Assembly: GCA_003342895.1 (NCBI GenBank) | Contig: PTFA01000302.1 | Span: 56,453-120,452, forward strand | DNA from: Casuarius casuarius | Taxonomy: Eukaryota > Chordata > Aves > Casuariiformes > Casuariidae | Reading direction: 5' to 3' | Length of the DNA stretch: 64,000 bases | Shown here: one piece after another, positions 1 through 16,326 of the stretch | Layout: each line of letters opens with the position of its first letter | Numbering within the stretch: position 1 is the stretch's first letter | Notes under the pieces: model-generated | Told to the model about the DNA's origin: nothing | Seen by the model: only the letters and a program-made list of their open reading frames with translations | Databases searched by the model: none | Program-made: the position numbers and the translations under genes

Positions 1-225
1 TCCCTCGCCGGCGCCGGGAAACGCTGCTCGTCCGCCGCCCGCCTCGCAGCGCCGGGGCTGCCGCCGGCGCCCTCCCCAGTGTCACTTTTCCGACGCGAAC
101 TGGGGCTCGGGGGAGGCTTTCCGACCCTTACCCTGCGGGAGGTGGAGCTGGGGTAGCGGCCCGGCTGCTGCTACAGCGCGATGGGAAGGAGGCGTCGGCT
201 CTCCGCGCCCTCCAGGAGCATCCAG

Positions 226-240
<15 letters not shown>
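1..240. other. GC-rich, CpG-dense left edge (probable edge of DNAJC25 promoter island)
   Basis: The first 240 bases are very GC- and CpG-rich, then composition drops abruptly to AT-rich. This fits the downstream flank of a CpG-island promoter whose first exon is just off the window. Frame 3 is open from base 3 to 225 and ends at a possible donor (CCAG before gtcagc at 226). The translated residues are Ala/Arg/Gly-rich and contain no J-domain or HPD motif, so I do not call this DNAJC25 exon 1. An alternative 5' exon is possible. Confidence 0.5.
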
Positions 241-6611
<6,371 letters not shown>

Positions 6612-7490
6612 AAGCTGATGAGAATGTATGCTAATGTTGAAACTGAATTGCAAAACTTTTTCACTACAGTGTTCAGAGTTTTATCTGCTGTGGCTCAGCA
6701 GTGATCTAAAACTCAGGAATTATTAAATCAGGCCGAAAAATAGTACAGGTTTACCATTTTTATAAGTCAGATCTATTAAACAGGCCTAGCTCAATGTATA
6801 TATTCCACTTACTTGGGGATTTCAGTGTGGATCTATGATGTGGAATTTGTTGTTTTCAGATAATGTATTTTCCTCTACATATTTCATATTCATGATCAAT
6901 GGAACCATAACTTTCATCTTTCCCAAATTGTTTCTAGATCAACTCTTGAAAGTCCTTGTTTTCCTTTTCAAGAATCAAGTGTTTCTGCAAATGGATGCTG
7001 GGAATTTGGAAATGCTCGAAAGGACTCTGAAGCAAGGACATTTTCTGCCTTCCTCTTCTCTCTTTTCACTACTTTTAAACTTAATTTCTGAAATGCCAAA
7101 TTGTATTTTTGATGTAGACTACAATATGGGGATTATACCTACAGTATGGGGATTATAAACTTTTTCTTCAGCTATTCCTGGTCCAGTTGGAAATTTGAAT
7201 TTTATTCTTTGTGGGAATAAATGATGCATGACAGATCATCATTGTGATGCAAACAAGCCTTAATTCTTTGTTCTACAGAGTGATACATGAAGTAGTATGC
7301 TTAAATCTTTGGTTTTTAATCTTGTATGTTGGATTGTACGTACTTGTTCAGAACAAGTGTACCAGTGAACGTTAGTCTACTAAATGTGACATTTTTTTCA
7401 CCAAAGTATTGGTAAAGGGAAAACGACCCTTTTGTTCAAAAGGGCAATTTTGATGCCTTATGTAAATAAAAGTTTATTACAGTATAGATG
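6612..7490 (+). other. DNAJC25: DNAJC25 3' UTR with poly(A) signal
   Basis: Noncoding tail after the TGA. A canonical AATAAA lies at 7465-7470 with a T-rich stretch shortly downstream (about 7497-7504), so cleavage probably occurs around 7480-7495. A short imperfect tandem duplication of a tatggggattata unit is at about 7122-7158. Confidence 0.7.
7465..7470 (+). terminator. DNAJC25: DNAJC25 polyadenylation signal AATAAA
   Basis: Canonical hexamer about 850 bases after the stop codon, with a downstream T-rich element. It is the first AATAAA after the stop without a closer competitor that I could see. Confidence 0.65.
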
Positions 7491-8861
7491 TTGAATTTGT
7501 TTTTAATTCTAAATCTAAAGTATTCTTTAATATATTTATCCCTGCTGATTCTTCTGCATGTATCAGATCTTGGAGTACTTGGATGAAATATTGCAGAACA
7601 GCACCCTCTGTTTTCATCTGTAACTCGGGCCAGGCCATAGTTTCCACAGTTTACTACTGAAAGAGTTTGTTACCCTATCTCATATTTTATGGAGGAAAGG
7701 GGTGGTTGAAGTATGTAGCAAGCTTGAGCAGCTTCCATCATTTATTGCATCTGTAAAAACAAATTCCATAAAAGTATCCCCACTAAAAGTAGTTCTAGAT
7801 TAGCCAAACATCTGTGAAGAGATTCTGAGGTAATCCCTTCAATTTACTGTTCCAGCCAAGCCCCCATAATAACTAGAAGTTTTAAATTGCCCTTTTTTGT
7901 TTTTTTGATCCTGTGAAGATAGCCTATTGTCATTATTTGAGGAAGAATTACAGTTCTCTGTCCCTCTTGCTAGTTTAGCTTTCACTAATTCTTGGAATAC
8001 CATCTCAATTTTCTGTTTTAAATAGCAATAAATACGTACTCAAAAGTACGTTAGGGCTGTTATGCTAAATGCTTAATTTCATTCTGGATCTTTAAAATTT
8101 AAAATTGTTTCCCTTCATCTCTGCTGCTGTGCAGGGTAGCTATAAACTTAATTCATTTTGTATTTAAAGGTCAATTCATACCTAAAACCTAATTAGTAAA
8201 GAAGGTAGTTAGAATAAGCTGTGCTTGTCTTCATGAAGTAATCTTTTTGATACTGCTATTGATGCAGCAGGGATGCTGCAAAGGTGCTCATTAAGTGAGA
8301 TGCACCTTCGTGATTTGCGTGTATTGCTGCTTCGTCTCCCAAAGCACAATCTGCCTCCCAAAAGAGTGGTGGGAAAAACGGAAGCTGCTATGAGAGATAC
8401 CAGTGGAACAAGGATAAGAACAGCAATTCTGTTTCTTGTTAGGTAAAGCAGTTACATGCACTATCTGCTTTTTTCTAGGTAAAAGAGCATCCACATCTCG
8501 TACCACAGTTTCACAAACACTGTGCTAACTCTGACGCTCTTGCTTGCCCCAGTGCTTCATTCAGTGCCATAACCTCGCTCCTGAGCCAAGTATTTGTGTG
8601 GGTTTGACTGGGTTGTGCAAATAGCTGGCAAAAACAAACAAACAAAAACAACAACAGCCCCCCCACACGCTCTTTTCCCTTTTTGGTTGGTTTAGTTTCA
8701 GTCAGGATTAACTTCCTGACCTGACTCCGTTCAGCAACAAATTGGCCCAATGGAGGGCACAGTCATCGGGAGGATGGACCTGTGTCTTTCAGTGGCAGTC
8801 ATGTCTTATGTTTGTAAAACTATGGTCTGGAAGCAAAAGATTTGCAGGTGTTTTACTATTA
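7491..8861. other. Intergenic DNA between DNAJC25 and the Tigger1 element
   Basis: AT-rich with no recognised gene. Open frames on the - strand (8291-8506, 8511-8750) are low-complexity or chance. TA at 8860-8861 is the left target-site duplicate of the transposon. Confidence 0.7.
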
Positions 8862-11277
8862 CAGGCATACCTCAGAGATATTACAGGTTCGGTTCCAGAC
8901 TGCCACAAAAAAGCAAGTATCACAATAAAGCAAGTCACACAATTTTTTTGGTTTCCCAGTGCATATAAAAGCTATGTTTATACTATACTGTAGTCTATTA
9001 AGTGTGCAATAGCATTATGTCTAAAAAAATGTACATACCCAAGTTAAAAAATACTTATTGCTAAAAAATGCTAACCATCATCTCAGCCTTCAGCAAGTCG
9101 TAATCTTTTTGCTGATGGAGGGTCTTGCCTCGATATTGATGGCTGCTGACTGATCAGCGTGGTGGTTGCTGAAGGTTGGGGTGGTAGTGGCAATTTCTTA
9201 AAATAAGACAATAATGAAGTTTGCTGCGTTGATTGACTCTTCCTTTCATGAAGGATTTCTCTGTAGCATGCGATGCTGTTTGATAGCATTTTACCCACAG
9301 TAGAACTTCTTTCAAAATTGGAATCAATCCTCTCAAACCCTGCCTCTGATTTATCAACTAAGTTTATGTAATATTCTAAATCTTTTGTCGTCATTTCAAC
9401 GATGTTCACAGCATCTTCACCAGGAGTAGATTCCATCTCAAGAAACCACCTTCTTTGCTCATCCATAAGAAGCAACTCCTCATCCATTAAAGTTTTATCG
9501 TGAGATTGTAGCAATTCAGTCACATCTTCAGGCTCCACTTCTAATTCTAGTTCTCTTGCTATTTCCACCACATCTGCAGTTACTTCCGAAGTCTCAAACC
9601 CCTCAAAGACATCCATGAGGGTTGGAATCGACTTCTTCCAAACTCCTGTTAGTGTTGATATTTCGACCTCCTCCCATGAATCACAAATGTTCTTAATGGC
9701 ATCTAGAATGATGAATCCTTTCCAGAAGGTTTTCAATTTACTTTGCCCAGATCCATCAGAGGAATCACTATCTATGGCAGCTACAGTCTTATGAAATGTA
9801 TTTCTTAAATAATAAGACTTGAAAGTCAAAATTACTCCTTGATCCATGGACTGCAGAATGGATACTGTGTTAGCAGGCATGAAAACAATGTTAATCTCAT
9901 TGTACATCTATATCAGAGCTCTTGGGTGACCAGGTGCATTGTCAGTGAGCAGTAATATTTTGAAAGGAATCCTTTTTTCTGAGCAGTAAGTCTCAGCAGT
10001 GGGCTTAAAATACTCAGTAAACCATGTTGTAAACAGATGTGCTGTCATCCGGGCTTTGTTGTTCCATTTATAGAGCACAGGCAGAGTAGATTTAGCATAA
10101 TTCTTAAGGGCCTGAAGATTTTTGGAATGGTAAATGAGCATTGGCTTCAACTTGGAGTCACCAGCTGCATTAGCCCCTAACAAGAGTGTCAGCCTGTCCT
10201 TTGCAGCTTTGAAGCCAGGCATTGACTTTTCCTCTCTAGCTATGAAAGTCCTAGATGGCATCTTCCTCCAATATAAGGCTGTTTTGTCCACACTGAAAAT
10301 CTTTTGTATAGTGTAGCCACCTTCGCCAATTATTTTAGCTAGATCTTCTGGGTAACTTGCTGCAGCTTCTACATGAGCACTTGCTGCTTCACCTTGCACT
10401 TCTATGCAATGGAGATGGCTTCTTTCCTGAAACCTCACGAACCAACCTCTGCTAGCTTCAAACTTCTGCGGCTTCCTCACCTCTCTCAGCCTTCACAGAA
10501 CTGAAGAGAGGTAGGGCCTTGCTCTGGGTTAGGCTTTGGCTCAAGGGAACGTTGTGGCTGGTTTGATCTTCTATCCAGACCACTAAAACTTTCTCCATAT
10601 CAGCAATAAGGCTGTTTTCCTTTCTTATCATTCGTGTGTTCACTGGAGTAGTGCTTTTAATTTCCTTCAAGAACTTTTCCTTTGCATTCGCAACCTGGCT
10701 AACTGTTTGGAGCAAGAGGCCTGGCTTTCGGCCTGTCTCAGCTTTCGACATGCCTTCCTCACCAAGCTTCATCTTTTCTAGCTTTTGATTTAGAGCGAGA
10801 GGCGCGCGACTCTTCCTTTCACTTGAACACTTAGAGGCCATTGTAGGGTTAATAATTGGCCTAATTTCAATACTGTTGTGTCTCAGGGAATAGGGAGGCC
10901 CGAGGAGAGGGAGAGAGAGGGGGGAGTGGCCGGTTGGTGGAGCAGTCAGAACACACACAACATTTATAAATTTAAGTTCGCCGTCTTATAGGGGCGTGGT
11001 TCATGGCGCCCCAAAACAATCACAATAGTAACATCAAAGATCACTGATCACAAATCACCATAACAGATATAATAATAATGAAAAAGTTTGAAATATTGCA
11101 AGAATATTTCGCATATTACCCAAATGTGACACAGAGACACAAAGTGAGCACATGCTGTTGCAAGAAAGGCGCTGACAGACTTGCTTGACGCAGGGTTGCC
11201 ACAAACCTTCAACTTGTAAAGACTGCAATATCTGTGAAGCACAATGAAGTGAGGCACGATAAAACAAGGTATATCTG
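8862..11277 (-). mobile_element. Full-length Tigger1-type (pogo/Tc1-mariner) DNA transposon
   Basis: A cut-and-paste transposon of the pogo/Tigger group. Left end reads caggcatacctc (8862). The right end is the degraded inverse, aaaacaaggtatatctg (to 11277). Both are flanked by TA (8860-8861 and 11278-11279), the target-site duplication of this superfamily. Length is 2416 bases; I recall the human Tigger1 consensus as about 2.4 kb, so this copy is complete. The interior holds a transposase on the - strand. Subterminal sequence, 5' UTR and protein all resemble human Tigger1 closely by memory. The surrounding sequence is avian in character, which makes the family assignment unexpected. Confidence 0.93.
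9083..10841 (-). pseudogene. Tigger1 (TIGD1-like) transposase, disrupted
   Basis: Starts at ATG 10841 ([20 protein letters not shown]). N-terminal part is the pogo-type helix-turn-helix/CENP-B-like DNA-binding region. The catalytic core keeps all three aspartates of the DDD triad in context: [21 protein letters not shown] and [11 protein letters not shown]. An acidic linker and C-terminal tail follow, ending in AKRLRLAEG. Two lesions are visible. A small deletion near 10464-10468 shifts the frame between [13 protein letters not shown] residues and FEASRGWF. An in-frame TAG at 9908-9910 replaces what the family normally has as Glu before MYNEIN. Otherwise the frame is open for about 1.7 kb, so decay is modest. 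Confidence 0.9.
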
Positions 11278-11279
11278 TA

Positions 11280-12159
11280 GTGAAATGGGCTATTCTGCCG
11301 GCTCAACTCAGAGTTTCCATTTTTCTCACTGCATGAGTCCTTTGAAAATATTCAGATGTAGGCATAAACTCATGGGCTGCAGCCGGCATTACTGGGCTGC
11401 ACTGCATTCACACCTCCTTGATGAAGTCTAGAAATAAATTTCTGTTTAGAGGGCTGCCGTTCTGCAGTAACACTTCATTAGCTGAGGTTACTTAAGCACT
11501 TCAAGCCAAACATCTCATTTTAGTTTTAAATTATGTTTGTCTTTTGGGTATAAATTTCCAAGCCCTATCTCATCTTGAAATTAAGTCCACAAGACAACAC
11601 TGTGTGTATATGAAAAAGAAAGGGGAAAAAAAGAGGGAATGATACTGCTGAGAGTTGTGATAATACCATAACCAGCATAAACTGGGTTATGACTGCTGAG
11701 AATTGTTTGCGTAAACAAATGTTGATGGCACTGGGTGTCAGCGATATGTTTGTGTGAAACAGAAAAGTATGCCAAGAGTATCAGAAAGGAAACACTTCAC
11801 GCCATCACATCTCTTATCAACATTTTCCAAAGAATGGTGTTTGGTTTTTACATACATACACTTTTAAATATACAGTGTATATGAGCTACAGTGTACTTTT
11901 TACTCAATATGCAGAAGACATAACAACCCTTCAGACCCAGGGTCTTTATTCATTGCACATAAGTGGCGAGCTTTTGGCAGAGGCCCAAAGATGTGCTTGG
12001 GCGGGTGGACCTCTGTTTAGCAATTTTCTTTCAGCTGTGAGCATCATCCTGCTGAGTTTTTAACAGGTCAGCAAGCTCTAACGCCTGACCAAAAAAAAAA
12101 AAAAAAAAAAAAAAAAAGGAAAGTGACTTCTTTTTCACAGTCGCTGGTGAAAAGTTAAA
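11280..12159. other. Intergenic DNA upstream of GNG10
   Basis: AT-rich sequence ending in a run of 27 A at 12091-12117, after which composition switches to the GNG10 CpG island. No gene recognised. Confidence 0.65.
12091..12117 (+). repeat. Poly(A) homopolymer, 27 bases
   Basis: Uninterrupted A run directly before the CpG island. I see no retroposed body or target duplication next to it, so it is called only as a homopolymer. Confidence 0.95.
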
Positions 12160-13080
12160 CAAAGAGCGGTCGAGGTTCACCCGTGCTCTGCACCGCCGAA
12201 CCCAGGGGGATGCGGCGACACCGCTGGCGCTGCGGGGCGGCTGGAGCCCAGCGATTCGGTGCAAGCGGACTGGGTGTTTTTTCTCTTTTTTGGGGGGGAT
12301 TGAGGAACTCCGCGTCCCCCGCCCTCATATCTTAACCAAGAAGGATTTCTGCTCCGAAAGCACACGAGATTTCTGCCTCGGGGCGGTGCGGGGAGCGGCG
12401 GCTGCCCGGCTCGGCTCCTCCCCGGGGCGGTCCGAGCCCAGCCGAGCCCAGCCGAGCCCAGCCGAGCCCGCGGCGCTGCCTCCTTCCCTGCCTGCCTCCC
12501 TCCTTCCCTGCCTCCTTCCCTGCCTCCTTCCCTGCCTGCCTCGGCGCCGGGATGTCGTCCAGCGGCAGCCTGGGCACCATGCAGCGGCTGGTGGAGCAGC
12601 TGAAGCTGGAGGCGGCCGTGGAGAGGATCAAGGCGAGCGCGGCGGGGCGGGGGGGGTGGCGGGTGTCGGCTGCCCCCGGCCCGGCTCGGCCCGGCTCGGC
12701 CCGGCTGTCCTGTCCCGGCCCGGCCCGTCCCGATCCGCGGCGGCGGCCGGTGCGCGGTGACCCCGCGCTCGGCTGCGGGGCCGCGGCGGGTGGGAGGCGG
12801 GAGCCGAGCGGGGTTTGGGGGGGTCGGGGCGGAGGGAGGGAGGGAGGGGTGCCGGGAGCCCCCGGGCAGGCGGAGGGCCTGCTGCGGCGGCCGGGGGAGG
12901 CGAGCTGCTTCCCTGCGGCTGCTCCCTCGTTCTCGGCTCGGCCTGCGTGGGAGAGGGCCGGGGGGCCCCAGCCTCGGCCCCCGGCGCCCGGCCCGAGGCG
13001 GTGCGGTGCGGTGCGGTGGGGTAAGAGCCATCCCCGGGTGAAACCAGCGACAGTGGATAATGCAGCGGGACCTCGTTAGT
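12160..13080 (+). promoter_or_regulatory. GNG10: CpG island / GNG10 promoter, 5' UTR and intron start
   Basis: About 0.9 kb of dense CG dinucleotides spanning the GNG10 start codon. It includes a GAGCCCAGCC tandem array (about 12434-12469), a CCTCCTTCCCTGCCTG-type pyrimidine tract immediately before the ATG (about 12478-12541), and CGGCTCGGCC repeats in the intron (about 12676-12707). This is a typical TATA-less housekeeping promoter. Long open frames on both strands here are by-products of GC richness. Confidence 0.75.
12552..12632 (+). CDS. GNG10: GNG10 coding exon 1
   Basis: 27 codons, [16 protein letters not shown] to VERIK. The codon AAG at 12630-12632 is followed by GCGAGC. The first downstream GT would add codons not present in gamma subunits. 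Confidence 0.92.
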
Positions 13081-16000
13081 TCTGCACAAGCGAGCGCGGT
13101 GATCCGGGGGGCTCCTCACCGCTGAGCCCACCGGCTTCCCCCGCTCCGAGGGCAGGCGAGGCTGGTGGGGAGAGGCAGGATGTTTTTGCATCCCCTGGCA
13201 CACTTGGGGAAAACAGGCAATTTTCTGTGCGTGCATGAACCTCCTCATGTCTGCTGACTTCCAGGCGAAGACAGGCTGGTGAGGCAGTCCTATCGCCTGC
13301 CAGTTCCTACGGGGTTTGTGTGTGGGTGTGGGTGTGTGGGGGTGTCTCTAGCAGCCTGACATCGCCCCTGCAGTCCTGTCAAACCTGGTTCCTAGCAGGT
13401 GGGGGGTTTCCCTGGTTCCACCCCTCCTTTGATAAAGTGACTCTTTCCAGCCATGCACAAAGTCCAGCTTAGGCTGTGAAGTGAAGGTCAAGTTAATTTG
13501 CATCCTCCTGCTTTCCTCTTCTCTCATCACCTCCATACACAGGCTACTGACCCGTCATAAAACACGGGCTTCCCTGGTTTGAGCACAGTGGCAGCACACT
13601 GAGCTTCAGGAACATGGTTTATTTAAATGCCTTTTCTCACTACTCCTACCCTGGGCTGCTGAAAATTCAAAGTGTCCTTTGAGAGGTGAAGCCACCATGG
13701 CTTTTGGACATTATCCTGACAATTCATTAATATCGTTACATCTTATTAGCTAATACTAAGTTGACAGATCTGTGAGCGTAGCTTATCGTAGCAGTGATGT
13801 GCAGGAATGTACGACAAACAGCATGATCCGGAGCAGACATGCATGCAGGCCTTTTTGTGGCAAGAGGGAGGCCGAACATTTCTGCTCCTTTAGACCACCG
13901 GCGATGCCCTGGGTCTTTGTTCCTGCTCATCCTGAGGCATTTAGTTTTTTGTTTGTTTGCCTTTGTACAAAGGGAATAGTTTGTAGTTTATTAGGGCTTA
14001 CTTTGGGAAGGTCGACAGACATTGTGGAGCTGGACTTCTCTGGGACAGGTATTTATTATGGCTTTGCTTGTACTCTGAGGAGGCTTGGAGTTGATGAGAT
14101 TTTGGTCTTATCTTTCTTACAACGTTGCGTACAGCAGTCTCTTTCCAGGTCCACTGGAAGGAGCTTTGTTTGTTTCTTTTTATAGTCACAAATGAAATGA
14201 TGCATTATTTAAGAACACGCCTTTTGCCCAGCATTGTCTTGGCTTCTTGACATAGAATGTAAAAGCACTGAGGAATATTCAGCTGGTAAAGGAACAGCTG
14301 GATCAGTTTTAACAGACACTGAGATGGGAGAAAACATATTGTTCTGGATGCCTTGAATAGACAATGTATTTTCAGAAGGAATGTGAAATGAATGTGAAAA
14401 CAATATTAAAAACACATCCCATACTACAAAATCCAGTGGTGATTTTTTTACCCTGCCAAGCTAAAAGGGTACAAAGGAACAGTATTTTCAGAAAAAGGAA
14501 ACCGAGTAGGAAAGAAGTACCCCCCCACATCTTGCATGCAGGAGGCGGCTGAATTGAGCATGTTTGTCCGATGATGAAATGCAGTAGGAAGCCTTGTGCT
14601 TTCTGCCTAAGCTGGAAAAGGGAAGAATGTTATCGAAGGCGTATAGATAATTCTTACACAGAGGCCAAAAGATAGGTTAATATCTTCCCGGGAGCACTAG
14701 TAGGATATACGTAGCTCTGTGCTCCTTGCAGAGCTCGGCAGTGATGAGCACAGGCATGCGGTAAGGAGCTGCAGAGCCGTGCTCTGGTCCTGCGGCGAGC
14801 CACGCCCTGACCAGCTCTCTTCTCGTTTTCCCTGGAAAACCCCCATGCAGCCCTGGCCTGGTCTGTGCTGGCTAGTGCCACCTCTGCCTTGTGTCAGTGT
14901 GGTGCACAGTCAGGCACCAGGAGAGGGTCAAGTTTCAACACTGTGACCGAAGCAACGATGTTTAGTACTGTAGGGGATCAAAAGGGTGGGCAGGGCGGGA
15001 GGCCTCTGCGGCACCGCAGGGAGACTCTCTCCAAGAAGAGTGACGAAGTCCACTGAGTAGCACAGATCCTCACTGTGGATTTTCCTCCTTATACTCCTTC
15101 AAAGAGGAAGTTGGGAGGCTGGGGAAAATGGTTCCCTTAATACCTCCTTACCTCTCTCCTCTCTTAAAATCTAAAGATAGATTTATAAAGAGTCTATCTT
15201 CTATGTTGATTCAGGCAGTTACGAGGGTGAATATTATCAACCAGAGCTGGGAGGCCATGGAGAGAATGAGGGTGAAAAAGCGAATGAAAAGATGTGTTAG
15301 GCAGGCCAGGCTTCCCAGCACAGCTGGGGATGCTGCTGGATCTCATAGCCCCAGACCAAAATCCCATCTTCAGTCAAGAGCTTGGGAAGTGTGGGTGCTT
15401 GCTCTGCCTGTTCTCTCATTGCTCCTCTGGCAACGCTGCAGAAATGTATGGGAAGGAAATGCAGTATTTCAGGAGCTCTGTAGTGAAGGTGGAGGTGAAG
15501 TCAGAGGGGAGTTGTTATTCCCACAAACATTCTCAGTAATTCTTTTTATCCAAAATGTGGCAGAGAGCATGCCTGGGACTGTTCCATGCAGCTGCTCCCA
15601 GTGCCTGTCTGAGAAACTGGGAATCTCCCAACTTTTTCCTGACTTTCCTGACTTGCCATGCACAGGTAGAGCAGGGGAGTCTAGTGCTGCAGCTGTCCTG
15701 CCCTCAGGTTCCTGGGTTTGTTCTGCACCTCTGGACATCAGAACTGTCCTATCTGGGGGCCAGAGTCTGGATTTGAAGGTCTGACTTCATTGCCAGGGGA
15801 ACGTGGCAATTTGGACCTAAAAATCTTTTCCTTTTTTTCCCCCTCTTTCCTTTGTCGTTATCCTCTGTGTTGCCTAACAATTTTGAAGTAAAAATACTTT
15901 GCACAAACTACATTAGGATATAAGAGTTCAAACACAAACCTAAAATGAGGACAAATTCCATGGCATGCACATCGCAGTTGTATACACTGCTCTGGCTCAT

Positions 16001-16326
16001 CACTGGCAGAGTCTCATGTCTCATCAGGGCTTTGTAAATGTGCATCTGTGTTGATTTACTTGGTGTTTTAGAATTCAAGCGCTGACTTGGCTGCACTCCA
16101 ACTCTGTTTGATAATGTTTCTCCAAGGGGAAATGCCTAATACATGCTTGTGAATAAATTAGTTTCCTCTCTGGGTTTGTTTTTCCTTTTTCTTTGCTCAG
16201 GTCTCTCAGGCAGCTGCAGAACTCCAGCAGTACTGCATGCAAAATGCCTGCAAAGACGCCTTGCTTGTTGGAGTCCCCGCAGGGAGTAATCCCTTTCGAG
16301 AACCCAGATCCTGTGCTCTGCTCTGA
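12552..16326 (+). CDS. GNG10: GNG10, G-protein subunit gamma-10
   Basis: Encodes a heterotrimeric G-protein gamma subunit that pairs with G-beta and anchors the dimer to the inner plasma membrane. Coding join 12552-12632 and 16201-16326 gives 68 residues plus TGA, the same length as human GNG10. The N-terminus is a short Ser/Gly lead, then the amphipathic helix [17 protein letters not shown]. The second exon carries [16 protein letters not shown], the NPFRE gamma-family motif and the CaaX box CALL. The terminal Leu predicts geranylgeranylation. ATG 12552 is chosen because it gives the family length; a second Met is codon 10. The junction K27|V28 requires a GC donor. Confidence 0.95.
12633..16200 (+). 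other. GNG10: GNG10 intron 1 (apparent GC-AG intron)
   Basis: 3.57 kb. Begins GCGAGC at 12633 and ends with a pyrimidine-rich tract and ctttgctcag at 16191-16200. The first 450 bases are CpG-island sequence and the rest is ordinary. The open frame at 15128-15784 has no recognised homology and is taken as chance. Confidence 0.8.
16201..16326 (+). CDS. GNG10: GNG10 coding exon 2
   Basis: 41 codons plus TGA (16324-16326). Contains the NPFRE motif and C-terminal CALL prenylation box. Phase 0 start, the same phase as the DNAJC25 introns. Confidence 0.96.
   Translation, partial: VSQAAAELQQYCMQNACKDALLVGVPAGSNPFREPRSCALL

Noticed and set aside
12177..13248. Several long overlapping frames on both strands in the CpG island
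   Set aside because: Pro/Arg/Gly/Ala-rich translations caused by lack of AT-rich stop codons; only the GNG10 start is supported.
15128..15784. 218-residue + strand frame in the GNG10 intron
   Set aside because: No recognisable domain, competing frames on both strands, no splice or poly(A) context.
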